A stretch of 20,583 nt of DNA from Oceanospirillaceae bacterium UBA7410 (GTDB taxonomy: Bacteria > Pseudomonadota > Gammaproteobacteria > Pseudomonadales > Balneatricaceae). Position 1 is the first letter of the stretch; each line of letters opens with the position of its first letter. Under the pieces are notes generated by a model, which worked only from the letters and a program-made list of their open reading frames with translations, searched no databases and had not been told where the DNA came from. Made by a program: the position numbers and the translations under genes. Shown here piece by piece: positions 15,248-20,583 of the stretch. The stretch lies in contig DKMQ01000070.1 in the NCBI GenBank assembly GCA_002470565.1, forward strand, positions 1 to 20,583. Direction: 5' to 3'.

Positions 15248-15353
15248 AAATCCGATTTTTCAACGCGTTTTAGCTGTGCCTTATATAGAGTACTTATAAA
15301 GCCTCTAGTGAGTGCTAAAACTAACCAATAACGTTATCAATTGGGTACGACTT

Positions 15354-16709
15354 ATGATCAAAATCAGACGCGGTCTGGATTTGCCATTGTCTGGCGCGCC
15401 GCAGCAGAGCATTCAAGATGCTGCAGCGGTAAGCCAAGTCGCTGTGATCGGTGCTGACTATGTGGGCATGAAGCCTACGATGCTAGTCAAAGTAGGTGAT
15501 TCAGTGAAGCTGGGACAAGTTTTGTTTTCCGATAAGAAGACACAGGGTGTGCATTATACTGCCCCTGCTGCTGGTGTAATTAGTGCCATTAATCGGGGTG
15601 CCCAGCGAGTTTTGCAATCGGTTGTAATAGATATCGATGCCAGTGCCGGTAGTGAGGATGCAGTTGAATTTGCAACCTGTGCTGCTAGTGATCTAGCGAG
15701 TCTAACAACTGAGCAAGTTGCACAAAATTTACAAGCTTCTGGTTTGTGGTCTGCTTTTAGAACACGTCCATTTAGTAAAGTGCCTGCTATTGACAGCAAG
15801 CCTCGCTCTATATTTGTTACAGCAATTGACACCCATCCTTTAGCAGCAGATCCTGCGCCTATTATTGCCGCTCAACAAGATGAGTTTGCACAAGGGTTAC
15901 AATTACTCACCAAACTTACTGATGGCCTAGTTTTTGTGTGTGCAGCTGCAGATACAAAAGTGCCACAGGTTGATGGTGCTCAAGTACATCGCTTTGGCGG
16001 GGTACACCCCGCAGGTCTTGCCTCTACACATATACACATGTTGGATCCTGTAAGTGCCACTAAAACAGTTTGGGCTGTGGGTTATCAAGATGTAATCGCA
16101 TTTGCTGAGCTATTTGCTACAGGCAAACTGCCTACACAGCGTATTGTTTCTTTAGCGGGCCCAATGGTCACTAATCCTCGTTTAGTTCGCACCCGACTGG
16201 GTGCATCCATGACTCAGTTGTTAGCTGGTGAAACTAAAGAAGGTGAATTTGACAATCGTGTGATATCTGGATCAGTGCTAGGTGGTACTTCAGCTTTTGG
16301 TCCTACGGCCTTTTTAGGGCGCTACAATAACCAAATCACGGTGCTTGAAGAAGGCAGAAAGCGTGAGTTTATGGGTTGGTTGTCCCCTGGTAGTAAAAAG
16401 CACTCTGTGTTGAATATATTCTTATCCTCTTTAAATCGTAACAAAGAAGTGTCTTTGAATACCTCAACTAATGGCTCTCAAAGAGCTATGGTGCCAGTAG
16501 GCACATTCGAACGTCTGATGCCTTTGGATATTTTGCCTACACAGCTACTTCGTAGCTTGGTAGTAGGTGACATTGTTAATGCACAAGAGCTAGGCTGCCT
16601 AGAGCTAGAGGAAGCTGATTTAGCGCTAATGACTTATACCTGCGCAGGCAAATATGAATACGGCGCTATATTGCGTGATGTATTAACGCGCATAGAGAAG
16701 GAGTGCTAA
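15354..16709 (+). CDS. nqrA: Na+-translocating NADH:quinone oxidoreductase subunit A
   Basis: Peripheral cytoplasmic subunit of Na+-NQR, the respiratory complex that oxidises NADH, reduces ubiquinone and pumps Na+ outward. NqrA carries no redox cofactor and is implicated in quinone binding. The 451-residue protein begins with the family start [18 protein letters not shown]. It contains [23 protein letters not shown] with the barrel-sandwich fold shared with RnfC, then [35 protein letters not shown] and the late [19 protein letters not shown]. An upstream in-frame GTG at 15312 would add 14 residues. The ATG at 15354 is chosen because it matches the family start and GGG lies about eight bases upstream. 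It is the first gene of nqrABCDEF, with two bases between its stop and the nqrB ATG. Confidence 0.96.
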   Translation: MIKIRRGLDLPLSGAPQQSIQDAAAVSQVAVIGADYVGMKPTMLVKVGDSVKLGQVLFSDKKTQGVHYTAPAAGVISAINRGAQRVLQSVVIDIDASAGSEDAVEFATCAASDLASLTTEQVAQNLQASGLWSAFRTRPFSKVPAIDSKPRSIFVTAIDTHPLAADPAPIIAAQQDEFAQGLQLLTKLTDGLVFVCAAADTKVPQVDGAQVHRFGGVHPAGLASTHIHMLDPVSATKTVWAVGYQDVIAFAELFATGKLPTQRIVSLAGPMVTNPRLVRTRLGASMTQLLAGETKEGEFDNRVISGSVLGGTSAFGPTAFLGRYNNQITVLEEGRKREFMGWLSPGSKKHSVLNIFLSSLNRNKEVSLNTSTNGSQRAMVPVGTFERLMPLDILPTQLLRSLVVGDIVNAQELGCLELEEADLALMTYTCAGKYEYGAILRDVLTRIEKEC

Positions 16710-16711
16710 AC

Positions 16712-17917
16712 ATGAGCTTACGCAGTATTTTAGATTCTATGGAACCCCACTTCCATAAAGGTGGCCGGTACGAAAAGTTTTATGCTTTGTATGAAGCAGC
16801 GGATACGATATTTTACACCCCAGGTTATGTCACTAAAAGTGGAGCCCATGTGCGTGACGGCATAGACCTTAAGCGTATGATGATCACCGTATGGTTGTGT
16901 ACTTTTCCAGCCATATTCTTTGGTATGTACAACCTAGGCTACCAAGCAAACACTGCGATGGATGCAATGAACATTGCTCAGGCCGATGGCTGGCGTGGCA
17001 GTGTTGTTGCTACTATCGCCGGGTTTGACCCTGCCAGCATTTGGCACAACATTATATTGGGAGCAACTTATTGGTTGCCGGTATATTTAGTCGTGTTTAT
17101 AGTGGGTGGTTTTTGGGAAGTCTTGTTTGCCGCTGTACGCGGCCACGAAGTTAACGAAGGTTTCTTTGTTACATCGGTGTTATTTGCGCTGATTCTTCCA
17201 CCTGATATTCCTTTATGGCAGGCTGCTTTAGGCATTACCTTCGGCATTGTTGTAGGTAAGGAAGTCTTTGGTGGTACGGGCATGAATTTCTTAAACCCAG
17301 CTCTTACAGGACGTGCTTTCTTATACTTTGCTTACCCAGCTCAAATGTCTGGTGATGCGGTATGGACTGCGGTTGATGGCTTCTCTGGTGCAACTGCACT
17401 AGGCTTAGCTAATGCGGGCGGTGTTGCGGCTTTAGCTGATGCTGGCATTACGTGGGCTGACGCATTTATTGGTAATATCCAAGGTTCTGTAGGTGAAGTG
17501 TCTACCCTAGCTATTTTTGCGGGTGGTGCTGTGCTGCTTTGGACACGTATAGCTGCGTGGCGCATTGTAGCAGGTGTCATGGTTGGAATGATTGCCATGA
17601 GTTCTTTGCTTAATCTAATTGGCTCTGATACCAATCCACTGTTTGCATTACCTTTCTACTGGCACTTAGTGCTTGGAGGGTTTGCGTTTGGCATGATCTT
17701 TATGGCGACAGACCCAGTCTCTTCTTCTATGACCCATACTGGAAAGTGGTACTTTGGTGCGTTGATTGGTGTAATGGCAGTGCTTATACGTGTGCTTAAC
17801 CCAGCTTTCCCTGAGGGTATTATGTTGGCTATTTTGTTTGCCAACTTGTTTGCGCCTTTGATTGACTACTATGTCACCGAAGCAAATATTCAGCGGAGGG
17901 TAGCACGTAATGTCTAA
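16712..17917 (+). CDS. nqrB: Na+-translocating NADH:quinone oxidoreductase subunit B
   Basis: Integral membrane subunit of Na+-NQR with about ten helices. It carries one covalently bound FMN and riboflavin and forms part of the Na+ path. The 401-residue protein has the conserved N-terminal cytoplasmic segment ([41 protein letters not shown]). The flavin site FSGATALG places the FMN-linked threonine at residue 228, equivalent to Thr236 of Vibrio. [20 protein letters not shown] precedes it. [19 protein letters not shown] near the end is also typical. The ATG at 16712 is favoured over a GTG at 16703, as GGAG (16700-16703) is eight bases upstream and the GTG lies within that site. Its stop overlaps the nqrC start by eight bases, indicating translational coupling. 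It needs the flavin transferase ApbE, which is not in this window. Confidence 0.96.
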   Translation: MSLRSILDSMEPHFHKGGRYEKFYALYEAADTIFYTPGYVTKSGAHVRDGIDLKRMMITVWLCTFPAIFFGMYNLGYQANTAMDAMNIAQADGWRGSVVATIAGFDPASIWHNIILGATYWLPVYLVVFIVGGFWEVLFAAVRGHEVNEGFFVTSVLFALILPPDIPLWQAALGITFGIVVGKEVFGGTGMNFLNPALTGRAFLYFAYPAQMSGDAVWTAVDGFSGATALGLANAGGVAALADAGITWADAFIGNIQGSVGEVSTLAIFAGGAVLLWTRIAAWRIVAGVMVGMIAMSSLLNLIGSDTNPLFALPFYWHLVLGGFAFGMIFMATDPVSSSMTHTGKWYFGALIGVMAVLIRVLNPAFPEGIMLAILFANLFAPLIDYYVTEANIQRRVARNV

Positions 17918-18680
17918 TTCAAAAGATTCTGTATCACGCACGATTATAGTGGCCTTGGTGCTTTGTGTTGTATGTTCTGTCATTGTGTCAGCGGCAGCCG
18001 TTATCCTAAGGGACAAGCAAAAAGCTAATGTAATCAATGAAAAGAAGATGAACATTCTTGCTGCAGCGGGCATTGAAGTCGTTAATGGTGATGTAGCTAC
18101 TGCATTTGCAACCATTACCCCTAAGCTTGTTGATATGCGTACTGGTCAGTTCAGTACTGATGAAGATGTCGCCACATATGACATGCGTAAAGCAGCTAGA
18201 GACCCTTCACAAGCAAGAGCGTTAACTCCAGATGAAGACATTGCTAGTATTCGCAAGCAGTCTTTATACAGTACGGTTTACCTAGTAGAAGGTGAGCAGG
18301 GTATTGAACGTATTATCTTACCTATCCATGGTTATGGATTATGGTCTACCTTGTATGGCTTTATTGCCCTAGAAAGCGACTTTAATACAGTGGCTGGGTT
18401 AGGCTTTTATGAACATGCAGAAACCCCGGGGTTAGGTGGTGAAGTCGACAACCCTCGATGGAAGTCGGTATGGCCTGGCAAGCAAGTATACGCTCAGGGT
18501 TCTTATACACCTGAAATTGGCCTAATTAAGGGTAAAGCTAAAAAAGTTAATGTGCATGATATTGATGGTTTAGCAGGTGCTACTTTAACCAGTAATGGTG
18601 TGACCAATCTAGTTAAATTTTGGTTAGGCAAGAACGGTTTTGCACCGTTTTTAGCTAAGCTTAAAGCAGGAGATGCATAA
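17910..18680 (+). CDS. nqrC: Na+-translocating NADH:quinone oxidoreductase subunit C
   Basis: Membrane-anchored, periplasm-facing flavoprotein subunit of Na+-NQR. The 256 residues comprise one N-terminal membrane helix (about 11-33) and the FMN-binding domain, with [18 protein letters not shown] (about 137-154) and [12 protein letters not shown] (168-179). The flavinylation motif reads [12 protein letters not shown], with the acceptor Thr225, the same number as in Vibrio. The residue before GAT is Ala, where Ser or Thr is commoner. The start overlaps the nqrB stop by eight bases, and nqrD begins two bases after its stop. FMN is attached to the threonine by ApbE, and NqrC passes electrons towards NqrB. 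Confidence 0.96.
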   Translation: MSNSKDSVSRTIIVALVLCVVCSVIVSAAAVILRDKQKANVINEKKMNILAAAGIEVVNGDVATAFATITPKLVDMRTGQFSTDEDVATYDMRKAARDPSQARALTPDEDIASIRKQSLYSTVYLVEGEQGIERIILPIHGYGLWSTLYGFIALESDFNTVAGLGFYEHAETPGLGGEVDNPRWKSVWPGKQVYAQGSYTPEIGLIKGKAKKVNVHDIDGLAGATLTSNGVTNLVKFWLGKNGFAPFLAKLKAGDA

Positions 18681-18682
18681 TC

Positions 18683-19330
18683 ATGGCTAAGACAAGAGAG
18701 ATTTTGTTATCACCAATCTTTACTAACAACCCCATTGCATTGCAAATTTTGGGTGTATGTTCGGCATTGGCAGTCACTAGTAGTTTGAAAGTTACACTGG
18801 TTATGTGTCTTGCACTGACTGTGGTAACCGCGTTTTCAAACTTTTTCATTGCATGTATTCGTAATCAAGTACCGGGCAGCATTCGTATCATCGTACAGAT
18901 GATTATTATTGCCTCTTTAGTGATTGTGGTAGATCAGGTACTCAAGGCCTATGCGTATGAAGTAAGCAAGCAGCTTTCGGTATTTGTTGGTTTAATTATT
19001 ACCAACTGTATTGTAATGGGACGCGCAGAGGCATTTGCTATGCAAAACCCACCGATCCCTTCTTTCTTTGATGGCATCGGCAACGGTTTAGGCTACTCAG
19101 TGGTATTGCTATTTGTCGCCACTGTGCGTGAACTAATTGGTTCTGGTAGTTTATACGGTTTTGAAATACTTCCTTTGGTCACCAATGGCGGTTGGTACTA
19201 CTCCAACGGTTTAATGCTACTTCCACCAAGCGCCTTCTTTGTTATCGGCGGCTTTATTTGGTTACTTCGTAATTCGAAGATTGATCAGGTAGAAGCTGTT
19301 GAATACAAACTTGCCTCGCACACTAAATAG
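18683..19330 (+). CDS. nqrD: Na+-translocating NADH:quinone oxidoreductase subunit D
   Basis: Small integral membrane subunit of Na+-NQR (215 residues, about six helices) that forms a pseudo-symmetric pair with NqrE and shares the membrane iron centre. It closely matches Vibrio Nqr[18 protein letters not shown] with Cys26, [24 protein letters not shown], and [16 protein letters not shown] with Cys109. These two cysteines and two from NqrE hold the iron centre (a 2Fe-2S cluster in recent structures). AGGAG (18668-18672) lies ten bases before the ATG. It belongs to the RnfA/RnfE/NqrD/NqrE family; position between nqrC and nqrE and the sequence decide for NqrD. Confidence 0.96.
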   Translation: MAKTREILLSPIFTNNPIALQILGVCSALAVTSSLKVTLVMCLALTVVTAFSNFFIACIRNQVPGSIRIIVQMIIIASLVIVVDQVLKAYAYEVSKQLSVFVGLIITNCIVMGRAEAFAMQNPPIPSFFDGIGNGLGYSVVLLFVATVRELIGSGSLYGFEILPLVTNGGWYYSNGLMLLPPSAFFVIGGFIWLLRNSKIDQVEAVEYKLASHTK

Positions 19331-19341
19331 GGTCTGAAACA

Positions 19342-19953
19342 ATGATTGAAGATTATCTAAGCCTATTTGTTAAAGCTGTGTTCGTTGAGAACATGGCCTT
19401 GGCATTTTTCTTGGGCATGTGTACTTTCTTAGCAATATCCAAGAAAGTTAAAACCGCTATTGGCCTTGGTATTGCGGTAATTGCCGTACTTACTATTACT
19501 GTGCCGGTAAATAATTTAATTTACACCTACTTGTTAGCTGATGGGGCACTCGCATGGGCAGGATTGCCAGAAGTTAACCTAAGCTTTTTAGGGTTGATTT
19601 CTTACATTGGCGTTATCGCTGCCATTGTACAGATTATGGAAATGTTGTTAGACAAATACATGCCTGCTTTGTACAACGCCTTAGGCGTGTTCTTACCTCT
19701 TATTACTGTGAACTGCGCTATTATGGGTGCAGCACTGTTTATGGTAGAACGTGAGTATAACTTTGGTGAATCTGTAGTTTATGGCATGGGCGCAGGTGTA
19801 GGTTGGGCTTTGGCCATCGCTACTCTTGCGGGCATTCGTGAAAAGCTAAAATATTCAGATGTACCAGCCGGCTTACGTGGCCTTGGTATCACCTTTGTGA
19901 CTGTAGGCTTAATGTCACTTGGTTTTATGTCTTTTTCTGGTATTCAGCTGTAA
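19342..19953 (+). CDS. nqrE: Na+-translocating NADH:quinone oxidoreductase subunit E
   Basis: Integral membrane partner of NqrD in Na+-NQR (203 residues, about six helices). Conserved elements are [27 protein letters not shown] with Cys27, and [19 protein letters not shown] with Cys125, the two cysteines that complete the iron site with Nqr[21 protein letters not shown] and the [19 protein letters not shown] tail are family-typical. AGGGT about nine bases before the ATG is the ribosome site. It lies 11 bases after nqrD and 25 bases before nqrF in the same operon. Confidence 0.96.
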   Translation: MIEDYLSLFVKAVFVENMALAFFLGMCTFLAISKKVKTAIGLGIAVIAVLTITVPVNNLIYTYLLADGALAWAGLPEVNLSFLGLISYIGVIAAIVQIMEMLLDKYMPALYNALGVFLPLITVNCAIMGAALFMVEREYNFGESVVYGMGAGVGWALAIATLAGIREKLKYSDVPAGLRGLGITFVTVGLMSLGFMSFSGIQL

Positions 19954-19978
19954 AACGCACTTCATAAGGTATTGATAT

Positions 19979-20583
19979 ATGAATAATGAAATTACTCTCG
20001 GCGTTTTAATGTTTACCGCCGTTGTTCTGTTTTTAGTTGCGGTTATTTTAGTTGCGCGGGCCAGGTTAGTTAGTTCTGGTGCGGTTACTATTTCAATCAA
20101 CAATGATCCAGAAAAATCCATTACTGTGGCTGCTGGAGACAAATTACTTCAAACATTGTCTGCTCAAGGCATCTTTTTAGCCTCAGCATGTGGTGGTGGT
20201 GGTACGTGTGCACAGTGCCGCTGTGTCATCAAAGAAGGTGGTGGCTCTATGTTAGCTACTGAAGAAAGCCACTTCACTATGCGTGAAGCAAAAGATGGAT
20301 GGCGCTTATCTTGTCAGGTTGCTGTTAAGCAAGACATGGTAATTGAAGTTGAAGAAGACGTCTTTGGTGTTAAGCAATGGGAATGTACTGTTGAGTCTAA
20401 CCCTAACGTTGCTACATTTATCAAAGAGCTTACTTTGCGTTTGCCGGCAGGTGAAAGTGTAGACTTTCGCGCAGGCGGCTACGTGCAACTAGAATGCCCA
20501 GCGCATACCATTGACTATAAAACTTTTGATATTGAAGAAGAATATCGTGGCGATTGGGATAAGTTTAACGTATGGCAACATAA
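19979..20583 (+). CDS. nqrF: Na+-translocating NADH:quinone oxidoreductase subunit F, 3' end cut by window
   Basis: Entry subunit of Na+-NQR, which takes electrons from NADH through FAD to a 2Fe-2S cluster. Only the first 201 codons are present and the reading frame runs open off the window end. Seen are one N-terminal membrane helix (about 7-27), then a plant-type ferredoxin domain with Cys71, Cys77, Cys80 ([11 protein letters not shown]) and Cys112 (RLSCQVAV), each one position beyond the Vibrio numbering. The beginning of the FAD-binding domain follows ([26 protein letters not shown]). The NADH-binding domain lies outside the window. The ATG at 19979 has AAGG (19965-19968) ten bases upstream. 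It is the last structural gene of the nqr operon in most gammaproteobacteria. Confidence 0.95.
   Translation, partial: MNNEITLGVLMFTAVVLFLVAVILVARARLVSSGAVTISINNDPEKSITVAAGDKLLQTLSAQGIFLASACGGGGTCAQCRCVIKEGGGSMLATEESHFTMREAKDGWRLSCQVAVKQDMVIEVEEDVFGVKQWECTVESNPNVATFIKELTLRLPAGESVDFRAGGYVQLECPAHTIDYKTFDIEEEYRGDWDKFNVWQH

Noticed and set aside
17666..18115. 149-codon minus-strand reading frame across nqrB/nqrC
   Set aside because: Lies opposite two well-supported conserved genes with no family resemblance.
1..20583. CRISPR arrays, insertion sequences, phage attachment sites, tRNA or rRNA genes
   Set aside because: No spaced direct repeats, transposase or integrase motifs, or tRNA cloverleaf were seen on either strand when reading by eye.

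Overview
The window looks like the chromosome of an AT-leaning gammaproteobacterium from the broad Pseudomonadales/Oceanospirillales side of the class, probably aquatic or marine. This rests on protein resemblance: a PsrA-type regulator, a Pseudomonas-like 8-oxoguanine deaminase, a long GAPDH with an N-terminal extension, and the gene order csiV-mfd / gap / nqrABCDEF, which I recall from Pseudomonas (mfd, gap and nqrA-F are near neighbours there). No species can be named. No rRNA, tRNA, CRISPR array, transposase or phage gene is visible.

Left third (1-6578), accessory metabolism. A creatinase gene (+) converges on an 8-oxoguanine deaminase gene (-), with a strong bidirectional terminator between them. 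Upstream of the deaminase on the same strand lies a GMC-family FAD alcohol/choline-type dehydrogenase. Divergent from that is a glycerophosphodiester phosphodiesterase, which converges with a 12-base overlap on an MFS transporter gene. The set reads as scavenging of small organic nitrogen and osmolyte compounds (creatine, oxidised purine, glycerophosphodiesters, alcohols), but a single shared pathway is inference.

Middle (6579-9093). A PsrA-like TetR regulator gene is preceded by a perfect 9+9 base palindrome that fits the PsrA operator core (AAAC-N4-GTTT). It is followed, with overlapping stop/start codons, by an MscS-family mechanosensitive channel and a gamma-glutamylcyclotransferase-fold protein. 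These three form a compact operon that is probably autoregulated.

Right half (9023-20583), conserved core. On the minus strand mfd (transcription-repair coupling factor) is followed two bases later by csiV (periplasmic peptidoglycan-synthesis factor). The csiV 3' end overlaps the cyclotransferase gene by 71 bases. A 346-base divergent spacer with several inverted repeats separates mfd from gap (GAPDH, +). After a rho-independent terminator comes the operon nqrA-B-C-D-E-F for the Na+-translocating NADH:quinone oxidoreductase, with nqrF cut by the window end. Covalent-FMN threonines in NqrB and NqrC, the membrane cysteines of NqrD/NqrE and the four 2Fe-2S cysteines of NqrF are all present.

I found no clear-cut new multi-gene system. 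The best leads are the PsrA-type palindrome with its psrA-mscS-cyclotransferase operon, the solitary but intact creatinase beside an 8-oxoguanine deaminase, and the structured leader of gap.
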